Part shown: positions 8,370 through 16,708 of the stretch, piece after piece
How positions within the stretch are numbered: the stretch's first letter is position 1
Layout of the letters: each line of letters starts with the position of its first letter
Origin: an uncultured Bacilli bacterium
Lineage (GTDB): Bacteria; Bacillota_I; Bacilli_A; RF39; UBA660
DNA: 40,953 nt
Direction of reading: 5' to 3'
Assembly (NCBI GenBank): GCA_947629315.1
Contig: CANRDB010000010.1
Location: forward strand, 1-40,953
Position numbers and translations under genes: made by a program
Notes under the pieces: generated by a model
The model's database searches: none
Seen by the model: only the letters and a program-made list of their open reading frames with translations
Told to the model about the DNA's origin: nothing

Positions 8370-9154
8370 TGGAATTTATTATTATTGCTGTTATTATTGT
8401 ATTTGTATTAAATTATAACCGTGTTGTCGATACGAACCGTTTCGTAACGGATACAGAACCATATTTTAGAGCATTGATGGAAGATGATTATCAATTCTTA
8501 TTGGGAATTCGTTATCCTGGACGTGAAATTGATATTAATGAGTTATTCGGCGTAAGAGTTAGAAATGGTCTTATTACAATTATTGCTGTTATCTTTATCT
8601 TTTTTTCACAATTATCATTTCTTTATATCTTAATTGCTGTTATTGCCGGCTATTTGGTATTTAAAGCTCCTTATAACTCATTAAAAGCATATTATAAAGC
8701 TAATTTGCATCATATCAATTTGATGCTTCCTTACTACTTAAAGAGTTTGGAAATCTTAGTACAGCATTATACAGTTCCCGTTGCTTTAAGTAGAAGTATC
8801 GATACCGCTCCAGAAGTTTTTAGACCTGGATTAAAGCGATTAGTAGCTAGAATAGATGCTGGAGATTCTAGTATTCAACCTTATATTGACTTTGCTAATG
8901 AATATCCTGTTCGTGATTCTATGCGTATGATGCGTTTGTTATATCGTCTTGGTTTAGGTTCACAACAAGATAAACATGAACAAGTTATGATGTTTTCAAG
9001 AACTGTTTCTGCCTTACAAAATAAGGCTAGGGAGCAAAAATATAAAGAGCGTCTAGAGCACATGGAGAACCAAACTTTAGTTATGCTTATCTCTACTGGT
9101 GGTGGAGTCATGGGCTTGATGTTATTATCTATGATGGTGTTAATGACATTTTAA
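8369..9154 (+). CDS. tadC: TadC-like pilus platform membrane protein
   Basis: The 261-aa protein has an N-terminal helix, a helix pair at about residues 66-105, a T2SSF-like cytoplasmic region (LPYYLKSLEILVQHYTVPV, then a long helical stretch) and a C-terminal helix. It starts one base before the end of TadB and completes the CpaF-TadB-TadC motor/platform set. It is slightly shorter than many TadC proteins (about 300 aa), mainly in its loops. The gene is followed by a new promoter, so this is the likely end of the first transcription segment or a read-through point. Confidence 0.8.
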   Translation: MEFIIIAVIIVFVLNYNRVVDTNRFVTDTEPYFRALMEDDYQFLLGIRYPGREIDINELFGVRVRNGLITIIAVIFIFFSQLSFLYILIAVIAGYLVFKAPYNSLKAYYKANLHHINLMLPYYLKSLEILVQHYTVPVALSRSIDTAPEVFRPGLKRLVARIDAGDSSIQPYIDFANEYPVRDSMRMMRLLYRLGLGSQQDKHEQVMMFSRTVSALQNKAREQKYKERLEHMENQTLVMLISTGGGVMGLMLLSMMVLMTF

Positions 9155-9164
9155 TGATAATTTA

Positions 9165-9194
9165 TTGAAAAATAAAAAAATTATGTGTTATAAT
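9165..9194 (+). promoter_or_regulatory. Promoter of the small pilin gene
   Basis: TTGAAA (9165-9170), an 18-bp spacer and TATAAT (9189-9194) preceded by TGT give a -35 plus extended -10 promoter. It lies in the short gap before the small pilin gene, as expected for a subunit needed in far greater amount than the motor. Confidence 0.85.
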
Positions 9195-9221
9195 ATAACT
9201 GGAAAGTAAGGTGGTGATAGA

Positions 9222-9461
9222 ATGAAAGAAGCTGCAGGAGAAGCAAACTTAACTGTAGTAGCAATTATTTTGATTGCTGTAATCGTAGCAGTAGCTACAC
9301 CATTAATTAATAGTTTGATGAGAAGTTCAGCCAGAAGATCATGTTGCACAGATGCCGGAGGTGTTTGGGACGGTGGAAGTTGTACGGCTGCATCTAATGA
9401 CCGTACTGGACAATATGATTCAAGTAGTTATTCAAGTTGTGTAGCAGATGCTGGACAATAG
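9222..9461 (+). CDS. Small Flp-like pilin candidate (79 aa)
   Basis: The N-terminus MKEAAGEANLTVVAIILIA resembles a class III/Flp-type prepilin: a short leader with Gly at position 6, then a long hydrophobic helix to about residue 32. The mature tail of about 45 residues carries Cys-Cys and two further Cys (CC..., SC, SC), so two disulfides are possible. Its own strong promoter, small size and place directly after TadC point to the major Tad pilin. A cleavage site at Gly6 is an inference; no prepilin peptidase gene is present in the window. Confidence 0.75.
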   Translation: MKEAAGEANLTVVAIILIAVIVAVATPLINSLMRSSARRSCCTDAGGVWDGGSCTAASNDRTGQYDSSSYSSCVADAGQ

Positions 9462-9486
9462 TAGATATGTGTAGGAGGTAATAGCT

Positions 9487-10020
9487 ATGAGAGAAAGTAT
9501 AGGAACTTCTTTTATGCTAAATTTTATATTATTATTTATCTTTTTAGTATTTGCGTTCCTTGCTGGAACTTTTAGCTATTACAAGGCCTATCGAATTAAT
9601 AGCTATATTGTAAATGCAATAGAGGTGTATGAGGGGTATAATGAATATTCACAGGCAGAGATAGCCAAAGGTTTATCAACACTTTCTTATGATATTACCA
9701 CGAAAGTGGATTGCCCAACTGTATGGAAAAATACTAGTCAAAATTATTTGGCCGCTCAAGATGGAGAAGTAGCGGATTTTACAGTGGAGGGTAGAAGAGT
9801 GTTGGTACATCCAACAGACCCAACCGATGAAGGATATTGCATTTATTTATATGAGAATGATAACGGTGCGAAAGCATACCGTGATACGGGAGTAGAAACA
9901 ACGGATGTTTATTATCATTATGGAGTGTTAACTTACATGAAATTCCGTTTCCCAGTAATTGAAAATGTTTTAAAAATTCCTATATTTTCTAGAACCAATC
10001 GAATGTATTATTTTGGATAG
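9487..10020 (+). CDS. TadE-like membrane protein (177 aa)
   Basis: The protein starts MRESIGTSFMLNF and has one N-terminal helix (residues about 10-30) followed by FSYYKAYRINSYIVNAIE and an extracytoplasmic domain with two Cys. It is paralogous to the next gene (shared MRE-x-IG start, SYxKAxxxxxxI, and a final block with the pattern YHYGVLTYMKFRFPVIENV / YHYC...FGVTAFMHFDLPLIGNY). The GGAGGTAATAGCT site is strong. It is a likely minor pseudopilin of the Tad-like pilus. The family assignment is by topology and position. Confidence 0.72.
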   Translation: MRESIGTSFMLNFILLFIFLVFAFLAGTFSYYKAYRINSYIVNAIEVYEGYNEYSQAEIAKGLSTLSYDITTKVDCPTVWKNTSQNYLAAQDGEVADFTVEGRRVLVHPTDPTDEGYCIYLYENDNGAKAYRDTGVETTDVYYHYGVLTYMKFRFPVIENVLKIPIFSRTNRMYYFG

Positions 10021-10042
10021 ATTTGTAATGAGGTGATTGCAG

Positions 10043-10522
10043 ATGCGTGAAGCGATAGGAAATACGTTTATTGTCAATTTGTTATTAGTGTTTTTAGGCG
10101 TCATGTCAGCCTTGTTGATTGGATCTATTAGTTATTCAAAAGCATTTAAAGTCAAAAACAGAATTATTTATACGATTGAAAAATACGGTGGTTGGAATGT
10201 AACTACAAGTTCTGGAGAAAATTTAGTTCAATCAGAAGTAGAAGCTAGTTTGAAGGATATTGGATATTCTTTAGCAGTAGCAACGAATGACTGTAAACCA
10301 AAAAATGGTGGAACTATTGTTTATGGTACTCCAGGAACTGCTAATAGTAAAACAACTTATCATTATTGCGTATATGAGTATAACAATGCCAAAGGACATT
10401 ACTTTGGTGTAACGGCATTTATGCATTTTGATTTACCATTAATTGGTAATTATATTGAGTTCCCAGTTTATGGGGAAACAAAATCTATTTATAGCATAGA
10501 TGCCCATTTTAACAATAATTAA
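10043..10522 (+). CDS. TadE-like membrane protein (159 aa), paralogue of the preceding gene
   Basis: The start at ATG 10043 is chosen over an in-frame TTG at 10037 because AGGTG lies 7 nt before it and the product then begins MREAIGNTF, matching its neighbour. One helix spans residues about 8-30, and the extracytoplasmic domain holds two Cys. The C-terminal pattern MHFDLPLIGNYIEFPVYG aligns with KFRFPVIENVLKIPIFS of the preceding protein. With the proteins at 4822 and 9487 it forms a three-member set of short-leader, one-helix proteins, probably minor pilins. Confidence 0.72.
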   Translation: MREAIGNTFIVNLLLVFLGVMSALLIGSISYSKAFKVKNRIIYTIEKYGGWNVTTSSGENLVQSEVEASLKDIGYSLAVATNDCKPKNGGTIVYGTPGTANSKTTYHYCVYEYNNAKGHYFGVTAFMHFDLPLIGNYIEFPVYGETKSIYSIDAHFNNN

Positions 10523-10547
10523 TAATACAAGTGAAAGGTGATAATTC

Positions 10548-11543
10548 ATGAATGTTATCGTTTCAAATAAGTATCAATTGATGCTAGAAAATCTAGGAAT
10601 CGATGTTATTAAAAGTTTAAATGGTGAATTTGAAGTAGATGAGATTATCAGTACATTTCAAAACTTTTTTTATCAGAGAATGATATTGGATATTACTGCC
10701 ATCAAGGATTATAAGGATATTAGAAATTTACAGAAACTTTCTATTTCTTTACCGATGGATAAGGTAATATTATTGCTAGATGATACAGAAGAGAGTACAT
10801 CTCCTTCTTACTTGTCAAAGTTAATTTCCATGGGAATTTATAACTTTACAAGAAATGTGGATGGAATTCAGTACTTATATAATCATCCAAATAGTTATCG
10901 TGATGTTGCACAATTTCATCAATTAGAAGAACCTCCAATGATGCCACAACAACCTCAAAATGGTATGATGGGTGTGGTAGCGCCTATGCCACAACAACAA
11001 GTAATGGTTCAAACGGTTGGTGGATTTGGAAGAATTATTGGTATTAAGAATGTTACTAAAAATTCTGGAGCTACAACATTGGTCTACATGATGTATAATG
11101 AATTATCGAAATACTATAATGTAACGGCTATTGAAGTGGATAAAACAGATTTTACTTATTTAAAAAGTTCTGGACTTGTTTCTACTGTTAGTGGTAATGT
11201 TAGTGCAGAGGTTGGAAAATATCGTGATTCGGATGCTATCATTATTGATGTAAACAATAGTGTTCAAGCCGAAGGATTATGCAATGAAATTATTTATTTG
11301 ATTGAGCCATCTGTTATTAAATTAAATCGATTAACAATGGTTACCCCACAAGCTTTAAAGAATTTAAAGGATAAAAAGGTTTTATTGAATAAAAGTTTAT
11401 TGAGTTCAAAAGATGTCATGGATTTTGAATATGAAGCAAGAGTGAAAGTATTCTTTAATCTTCCTCCATTAGATGAACGAGAAAAACAAAATCGACCTTT
11501 AGTAGAATTCTTAAATAAATTGGGATTTGATAGGGTAAGATAA
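10548..11543 (+). CDS. TadZ/CpaE-like protein with degenerate ParA/MinD domain
   Basis: The N-terminal ~120 residues look like a receiver-like fold. A Pro/Gln/Met-rich linker (about 122-155) follows, then a MinD-like region in which the Walker A place reads KNSGATT (about 168-178) rather than KGGxGKT. The lysine of the Walker loop is missing, as in the atypical TadZ proteins that localise Tad pili. Later blocks DAIIIDVNNS and NKSLLS fit a MinD-type beta sheet. It closes the Tad-like part, 26 nt before the first VirB2-like gene. Role in positioning the apparatus is inferred. Confidence 0.7.
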   Translation: MNVIVSNKYQLMLENLGIDVIKSLNGEFEVDEIISTFQNFFYQRMILDITAIKDYKDIRNLQKLSISLPMDKVILLLDDTEESTSPSYLSKLISMGIYNFTRNVDGIQYLYNHPNSYRDVAQFHQLEEPPMMPQQPQNGMMGVVAPMPQQQVMVQTVGGFGRIIGIKNVTKNSGATTLVYMMYNELSKYYNVTAIEVDKTDFTYLKSSGLVSTVSGNVSAEVGKYRDSDAIIIDVNNSVQAEGLCNEIIYLIEPSVIKLNRLTMVTPQALKNLKDKKVLLNKSLLSSKDVMDFEYEARVKVFFNLPPLDEREKQNRPLVEFLNKLGFDRVR

Positions 11544-11569
11544 CGACGATTTAAACCAGAGGTGATGTT

Positions 11570-12931
11570 ATGTTAAAAAATAAACTTACAAAAACTATTG
11601 CTCTAATAGTTTTTGTCGTGTTTTTAGGCAATTTTAAAATAAGCCAAGTAAATGCTACCATAGGCTGTTATTATGAGGGTACTGATGGAGCAGCATCAGT
11701 AGAAATTCCTGATTCTTACTCTACTCCATATACTAAGAAAATAGATAATTATACCAACAATACAGATAGTATGCTTACGAATTATATTGCCAATTGGTAT
11801 TTAAGTGATATTGAGTCTTTGTGGTACGATAAGAATCCATATAACCCAGTTGTAACTAACAAAGTTCCTTATACAGATTATTCTAGTTATAACGGTTATG
11901 ATGATGTATATAATGGAAATAGGTGTCCTAGTAAATTGATATTGGTGCTAGATACTTTTACAAGATCTCATATCTATTTTAGTGATGATGCCAATGTCAA
12001 TAAAGTGTTAGAGTATGCAAAGGAAGATTCTAAACATAGGGTTACCCATGGCTATGGTGTTTCACAATCCTCTATTTTGAACTTAACTTCTAGTAGTGGA
12101 TTTGCAGAACCGGCACCGGATACGGGTGTGCAACAAATTACGCCTCGTAGTTGTACATGTTCTGCAACAGGGACTCTTGCTGGATCAACGGTTCCTATTC
12201 ATGCTGACTATGAAATTACTACTTCTTTAGGAAATCCAAACGTTAAAATTTTAATAGGAACGAGTAGTACTAGTGGTAGTATTCAAAACTGGCAAAACAA
12301 GAGTTTAACACCTTCTACATCGTATACCGGTATAAGTGATATCTCTAAAACGAATAATTGTCCAACGAATATGATTGTTGCTAAAAAGAAAAAAGTGTTT
12401 TTAAGTGATAGTGCGAATGTTTCTACTATTATTTCAGATGTGAAAAGTTTAAAGAGAGTAAAGGATGAAGAAATTTATTCTTTGACTTGTACAGAGGATA
12501 CTTCTACTCCTCCTTCAGCAGCGCAAAGACCTACTCAAAAACCACAATATGATAATCCAGAAGTGAGAACAGATGTTGTAACACCACTTCCTGTTGAAAG
12601 TGGTACATTGAGTTGTGGAAATTACTATGTCAGTGATATTCCGACTTCTATTCCACGAGTAACAAGAATTCTTTATTTATTAATTCAAATTATTGTACCA
12701 ATTGCTTTAGTGATTCTAGGTATGCTAGACTTGATGAAAGCAATTAGTGCACAAAAGGATGATGAGATTAAAAAAGGACAGCAGACGTTTATTAAACGAT
12801 TGATTGCTGCTGCCATTGTATTCTTTGCTTTTGCTATCGTAAAAGTGGCAGTTGGCTTGTTCGCTGATTCTTCTTCAGAAATAGTCGATTGTATGAACTG
12901 CTTCTTGAGAGGAAGTGATTACTGTGACTAA
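11570..12931 (+). CDS. Signal peptide + large ectodomain + C-terminal VirB2/TrbC-like pilin domain (453 aa)
   Basis: A signal peptide (to about residue 29, VNA) leads into a roughly 330-residue extracellular region with Cys pairs and two similar halves (RCPSKLILVL.../NCPTNMIVAK..., each followed by SDDANV or SDSANV). The last ~95 residues are two membrane helices joined by a basic loop, AQKDDEIKKGQQTFIKRL, the shared core of the VirB2-like family of this cluster. The end CMNCFLRGSDYC carries three Cys. Predicted topology has both ends outside and the loop inside, as in VirB2/TrbC pilins. It could be a pilin carrying a built-in adhesin head; that role is inferred. Confidence 0.75.
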   Translation: MLKNKLTKTIALIVFVVFLGNFKISQVNATIGCYYEGTDGAASVEIPDSYSTPYTKKIDNYTNNTDSMLTNYIANWYLSDIESLWYDKNPYNPVVTNKVPYTDYSSYNGYDDVYNGNRCPSKLILVLDTFTRSHIYFSDDANVNKVLEYAKEDSKHRVTHGYGVSQSSILNLTSSSGFAEPAPDTGVQQITPRSCTCSATGTLAGSTVPIHADYEITTSLGNPNVKILIGTSSTSGSIQNWQNKSLTPSTSYTGISDISKTNNCPTNMIVAKKKKVFLSDSANVSTIISDVKSLKRVKDEEIYSLTCTEDTSTPPSAAQRPTQKPQYDNPEVRTDVVTPLPVESGTLSCGNYYVSDIPTSIPRVTRILYLLIQIIVPIALVILGMLDLMKAISAQKDDEIKKGQQTFIKRLIAAAIVFFAFAIVKVAVGLFADSSSEIVDCMNCFLRGSDYCD

Positions 12932-13352
12932 AAAGAAAATATATTGCTTCTTTTGCTTGACATTCTTGCTATTCTTGGTGCATACTGAAAGTGTGTTAGC
13001 AGCGAATGAATGGCTAAAACCAGGAACGACGGTTAGTTGTGGAAATATTAAAAATATTCCAAGTAAAGTTCCAGAGTTATCCAGTTCTTTATTATCTGCT
13101 GTGCAGGTGATTGTACCGATTATTTTAGTAATCATGGGAACGATAGACTTAGTAAAAGGTATTATGTCACAAAAAGAAGATGAGATGAAAAAGGGAAGAA
13201 CTGCACTAGTAAAAAGAATCACGATGGGATTAGTTGTATTCCTTATTATCGCACTAGTGAAGTTGTTGGTAAATGTAGTAGTAGCGAATGATACAGTTCG
13301 AGGAAGTATTGTATCTTGTATCGATTGTTTTATTAACAATAGTTGTAATTGA
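12924..13352 (+). CDS. VirB2/TrbC-like pilin with signal peptide (142 aa)
   Basis: The start is taken at GTG 12924 (the in-frame GTG at 12915 lacks a good site), overlapping the previous gene by 8 nt. A signal peptide ends near VLA-ANEW. Then come VSCGN, helix 1 (VQVIVPIILVIMGTIDLV), the loop SQKEDEMKKGRTALVKR, helix 2 and the tail CIDCFINNSC. It is a minimal pilin-size member of the family, matching the length of mature VirB2 proteins plus leader. The loop is more diverged than in the other small members (GRTALVKRITMG rather than GQQTFIKRLIAA). Confidence 0.78.
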   Translation: MTKKKIYCFFCLTFLLFLVHTESVLAANEWLKPGTTVSCGNIKNIPSKVPELSSSLLSAVQVIVPIILVIMGTIDLVKGIMSQKEDEMKKGRTALVKRITMGLVVFLIIALVKLLVNVVVANDTVRGSIVSCIDCFINNSCN

Positions 13353-13364
13353 GGTGATTAGAAA

Positions 13365-13787
13365 ATGAAAAATAAAAAGGCATGGACATTTGCAATCTTA
13401 TTAATCCTTATGTTGGTAGTAACGGTACCAACTGTTTATGCAGGAGATTTTACTTGTGAAGTATTTGGTGATAATTCTTTCATGATTGATGAAAAGTTTG
13501 CCAAAATTGTTAGTACAGTAATATTAATCATTCAAGTAGTTGGACCAATTTTATTGGTAGTTTGGGGAATGCTTGATTTAGCAAAAGCAGTAATGGCACA
13601 AAAGGAAGATGAGATAAAGAAAGGTCAACAGACATTTGTAAAACGTTTATTAGCGGCCGTTGTCATGTTCTTTGTCATTGCTGTTGTTAAATTAGTTATC
13701 AACTTTGTAGCTGATGATGAGGGAATCATGAACTGCGTAGAGTGTTTCTTGAATGGCCCAGAAGATTGTGGTGTCACTGATAATTAA
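13365..13787 (+). CDS. VirB2/TrbC-like pilin with signal peptide (140 aa)
   Basis: A signal peptide ends at VYA-GDF. A lone Cys follows before helix 1, then GMLDLAKAVMAQKEDEIKKG in the cytoplasmic loop, helix 2, and the tail CVECFLNGPEDC. The AGGTG site is 8 nt upstream. A 43-bp stretch (13561-13603) is identical in DNA to the pilin gene at 17966, which suggests recent gene conversion or close common origin. It is the last gene before a terminator and the boundary of the inserted block. Confidence 0.8.
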   Translation: MKNKKAWTFAILLILMLVVTVPTVYAGDFTCEVFGDNSFMIDEKFAKIVSTVILIIQVVGPILLVVWGMLDLAKAVMAQKEDEIKKGQQTFVKRLLAAVVMFFVIAVVKLVINFVADDEGIMNCVECFLNGPEDCGVTDN

Positions 13788-13792
13788 GATGA

Positions 13793-13815
13793 AGACTCGG
13801 AATCGAGTCTTTTTT
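13793..13815 (+). terminator. Rho-independent terminator after the third VirB2-like gene
   Basis: AGACTCG (13793-13799) pairs with CGAGTCT (13804-13810) around a GAAT loop, followed by six T (13810-13815). The 3' arm of this hairpin is the first part of the 65-bp direct repeat. Confidence 0.9.
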
Positions 13816-13870
13816 AGTTAGAAAGAGAAATAAAAATAAGATTGTGTTTTAAAGAGGAGTTGTGATATAA
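13806..13870 (+). repeat. 65-bp perfect direct repeat, left copy
   Basis: These 65 bases are identical to 16709-16773. The left copy starts inside the terminator 3' arm and ends TGATATAA, after which the sequence changes to the IS-like end CCCGAG. Here the -10 reads TATAAC and no plus-strand gene follows, so this copy is the non-functional duplicate. Confidence 0.95.
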
Positions 13871-14302
13871 CCCGAGTTTGACAGTTAGTAAAGCAAAAAA
13901 TCACTATAAAGCCTTATAAATACTGGGCTGAATGGTGATTTTTGTTTTGTATAATCATATACCTACATTATTTAGCATTGTTCGTAATGTTTTGATTTCT
14001 TGCATATTGTATTTTTCAAATTTGAAATCAATGCCATTTGATTTCAATATTTTTTCTATTTCTTCATTTATTTCTGTTATTTTGTAATAATCTAAATAAA
14101 TTGAATCTGCTCGAAAATTATTTAAAGCTTCCTTTATTTTTTCTGCTGTTATTCCTTGTTCCCATCCATCTACATTAAGAGTGGATTTATTTTCATATTT
14201 AAGTATCTTATATTGAATTATTCTTATTATTGTTAATGCTATAAAGCATATTAGAAAGTGAGCTTTTATCTGTTCTTCTGTCCATACATATATTGGTCTT
14301 CC
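13871..14302 (-). mobile_element. IS1634-type insertion sequence remnant (transposase 3' end plus one end)
   Basis: On the minus strand the frame closing at 13955 encodes [20 protein letters not shown], then W...[17 protein letters not shown] and a Lys/Glu-rich end. This is the C-terminal pattern of IS1634-family (IS4-like DDE) transposases. Its 5' part is gone and it is fused in frame to a broken obg at about 14300. The bases directly inside the 65-bp repeat (CCCGAGTTTGACAG, from 13871) are the probable terminal inverted repeat; the opposite end is not found. IS1634-family elements are known for long, variable target duplications. Confidence 0.7.
13896..13943 (-). terminator. Hairpin terminator of the transposase remnant (minus strand)
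   Basis: AAAAATCAC (13896-13904) pairs with GTGATTTTT (13935-13943), with an inner GCC/GGC pairing. Read on the minus strand it lies just after the transposase stop and ends in a T run, so it can terminate minus-strand transcripts coming from the membrane-protein gene. Confidence 0.6.
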
Positions 14303-15053
14303 TTCAAAACCACTCATATCAATGACATGAGCAATCACTCTTGTTCTTTCAATATGTTTTAAAAATTTATCTCCTAATCCTTCTCCAAGAGATGCACCTT
14401 CAATAAGTCCTGGTAAATCAGCAACGACAAAAGATCTTCCATCTTTCGTTCTCGTAACCCCTAAATTTGGGTGTAGTGTCGTAAAATGATATGCAACTAT
14501 TTTTGGCTTAGCCGCGGAAATTTTAGAAATAATCGTCGATTTTCCGACACTAGGCATTCCTACTAGTCCTACATCAGCGAGTAGTTTGAGTTCTATTTTT
14601 AGTTTTTTCTCTTCGCCTGGTTCTCCATTTTCAGCAAAATCAGGAGCTGGATTATTACGCGTTACGAAGGCCATGTTTCCACGACCTCCACGACCACCAT
14701 AAGCAACCACTACGCGACTATCCTTTTTGGTTAAATCACCTAAAATAAAGTTTGTCTCTAAATCTGTAATAACCGTTCCAAGAGGAACTTTGACAATTAA
14801 ATCCGGAGCAATCGCTCCGTTCATTCCTTTTCCTTGTCAGTGTTCTCCATTTTTAGCGCGATACTTTTTTGTATAGCGCAAATCAATTAAGGTATTTAGT
14901 CCCTTCATCGACCTCGAAAACGACATTTCCTCCACGGCCACCATTTTTCCCGAAAGGGCCACCCATGGCAACATATTTTTCTCTTTGGAAGGCAAGACAA
15001 CCATTCCCGCCATTTCCTTCTGTTACTTCAATTTTTACTTCATCTATAAACAT
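14300..15053 (-). pseudogene. obg: Broken obg GTPase copy, fused to transposase remnant
   Basis: From ATG at 15053 the minus strand reads [20 protein letters not shown]... [18 protein letters not shown], the Obg N-terminal glycine-rich domain. A one-base shift after KYL and a TGA a little further on break the frame. It continues from an internal ATG at 14824 through the GTPase region: Walker [10 protein letters not shown], switch region [13 protein letters not shown]3 [10 protein letters not shown] and HVIDMSG. It then stops being Obg and becomes transposase sequence. The NKxD/SAK motifs and C-terminal domain are absent. Obg is normally essential, so an intact copy should exist elsewhere. A good AAGGAGAGGG site and 18-nt spacing link it to the upstream minus-strand gene. 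Confidence 0.88.
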
Positions 15054-15071
15054 GGTCCCTCTCCTTTTTGA

Positions 15072-16619
15072 CTATTGTCTTTGATAAAATTCTTTGCCTG
15101 TATTATAGCTATAGTAATGATCTCCATAATAGTAATAGTGTTCTGTTAAGTTAATAGAAGATCCTTCTACCTCACCAATCTTCTTACCTGTTATACTGTT
15201 ATAAATTTCTACTTTATTATCATAAACAAACGCTATAAACTTTTCTTTTCCTTCATGACGAGAAATCGTTTTATAGTCTTTATAACCTGCTGCTATCTGT
15301 TTACCATCTTTATCAATCATAATATCTTCTTGATCTTTTGTCACTTCGTATAAATTTCCATCTTGGTAAATTCTTGAATACGTATCAGTAACTTTCTGAT
15401 ATTTAGAATCAATTAAATAGTAGTTACTCTTGTCAGTGGAAACAATTGCTCTTTCATTATCATCAAAAGTAGTAGCAGAATAAAAAGTATCTGATACCTT
15501 TTCACCTTTCTTATTATAATAAGCATATCCAGATTCTTGGCTAGAACATTTTCTAGAACTAGAATGATACAAAATATATCCATCTTCTAATGTCCTAGAA
15601 ACAGAAACGCAATCTAATGTATTTGCTTTTTTGCCATTTTCATAAAATACATATTGTTCGCCTTCATGGACAACGTAATTTTTTCCATCTATGGCATCAT
15701 CGAATTTAGTTGAAGATAATGTTCCATCATCTGAAACAAATACATTATCTCCTGCATCCGTACGACAAACAACAGAACCATCACTTAATAGCGTAAGACC
15801 ACATTCATCTTTTGACTTTTTATATTTTTCTTTTCCTTTTTCTAAGACAACATAACCATTCGTATCATCAGAACTATACCACGTACTACAACTAGATAAT
15901 AAGACCTTATTTCCTTCTACATAAGCAACACAGTATCCACCGTCTACTTCAGTTACTTTCTTTCCTTCATCAAGATTATAAACATAAGTTTTTTTACCAT
16001 CTGATAAAGTTGTATAACCTTTTAACGGATTAGAACTAGTAAAATAATCCTCATTAGGAACGGTATCCATTACCTTTCCTGCATAATTCAATACTTGAAC
16101 TTTATCTGGCTCTTTATCTTTTTCTGATTCTACTTCTACATAATAGATATAAGGATTATAAAAGCTATGAATTGTAATATCATATCCTTCTAAAATCGTC
16201 TCTCCTTTAGAATTGATTACATATTCTTTATCAGTAGCACTCGCATGAACCACAAAAAGAGAATCATAATCAGAAATATAATCATCGCCAAGTTCTACTA
16301 GATATTTTCCATCTTCTTTAATAATTCCATATTTTCCATCTTCCGTAGTAACCTTTGAAACTCCCCCATAAAAAGAACCATTACTATCAAAAACAAACTC
16401 CGTTAACTGTTTTCCATCTTCGTTAAAAAGAGCAGATTTTCCTTCTTTATTTTGGATAAAAAACGATGTCGTATCATCAATACTCTCAAAAGAATATTTT
16501 TGATTTTCCCCCATAAAATGTTTCACTAATAAAAAAATAATGACAATAGCAAGAATAATTCCGACTACTATGAGTATCGTTTTCTTACTTATTTGTCTTT
16601 TTGGAACTGTACCTTCCAT
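15072..16619 (-). CDS. Membrane-anchored WG-repeat-like extracellular protein (515 aa)
   Basis: A short basic N-terminus and one transmembrane helix (about residues 13-32) precede an extracellular region built of recurring units of the type YGIIKEDGKYLVE, ALFNEDGKQLTE, YYNKKGEKVSD. Such hydrophobic-x-x-x-G-K patterns are typical of WG/KWG-like beta repeats. No catalytic motif is seen. The start is ATG 16619 with AAAGGAGAGGTGAT upstream on the minus strand. The gene is intact although its downstream neighbour obg is broken, and the pair came in with the block bounded by the 65-bp repeat. Function unknown; a surface binding protein is plausible. Confidence 0.75.
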   Translation of the reverse strand: MEGTVPKRQISKKTILIVVGIILAIVIIFLLVKHFMGENQKYSFESIDDTTSFFIQNKEGKSALFNEDGKQLTEFVFDSNGSFYGGVSKVTTEDGKYGIIKEDGKYLVELGDDYISDYDSLFVVHASATDKEYVINSKGETILEGYDITIHSFYNPYIYYVEVESEKDKEPDKVQVLNYAGKVMDTVPNEDYFTSSNPLKGYTTLSDGKKTYVYNLDEGKKVTEVDGGYCVAYVEGNKVLLSSCSTWYSSDDTNGYVVLEKGKEKYKKSKDECGLTLLSDGSVVCRTDAGDNVFVSDDGTLSSTKFDDAIDGKNYVVHEGEQYVFYENGKKANTLDCVSVSRTLEDGYILYHSSSRKCSSQESGYAYYNKKGEKVSDTFYSATTFDDNERAIVSTDKSNYYLIDSKYQKVTDTYSRIYQDGNLYEVTKDQEDIMIDKDGKQIAAGYKDYKTISRHEGKEKFIAFVYDNKVEIYNSITGKKIGEVEGSSINLTEHYYYYGDHYYSYNTGKEFYQRQ

Positions 16620-16646
16620 CTTACAATCACCTCTCCTTTATTATAA

Positions 16647-16677
16647 CAAGAAAGATAGAATAAATCTATCTTTCTTG
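16647..16677. repeat. 13-bp perfect inverted repeat (hairpin) upstream of the minus-strand gene
   Basis: CAAGAAAGATAGA (16647-16659) pairs with TCTATCTTTCTTG (16665-16677) around a 5-nt loop. It has no proper T tail on either strand, so it is not a clear terminator. It could be a remnant terminator, an operator, or a 5' leader stem for the gene starting at 16619 on the minus strand. Confidence 0.6.
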
Positions 16678-16708
16678 AAAATTTACTGATAATTTCTAAT
16701 AATCTACA

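Noticed and set aside
9222-9461. Small bacteriocin-like peptide
   Set aside because: The Cys-rich 79-aa product could suggest it, but the prepilin-like start, the position after tadC and the strong promoter fit a pilin better.
13871-16708. A complete insertion sequence
   Set aside because: Only one candidate end and the 3' part of a transposase gene exist; no matching inverted repeat is found next to the right 65-bp copy.
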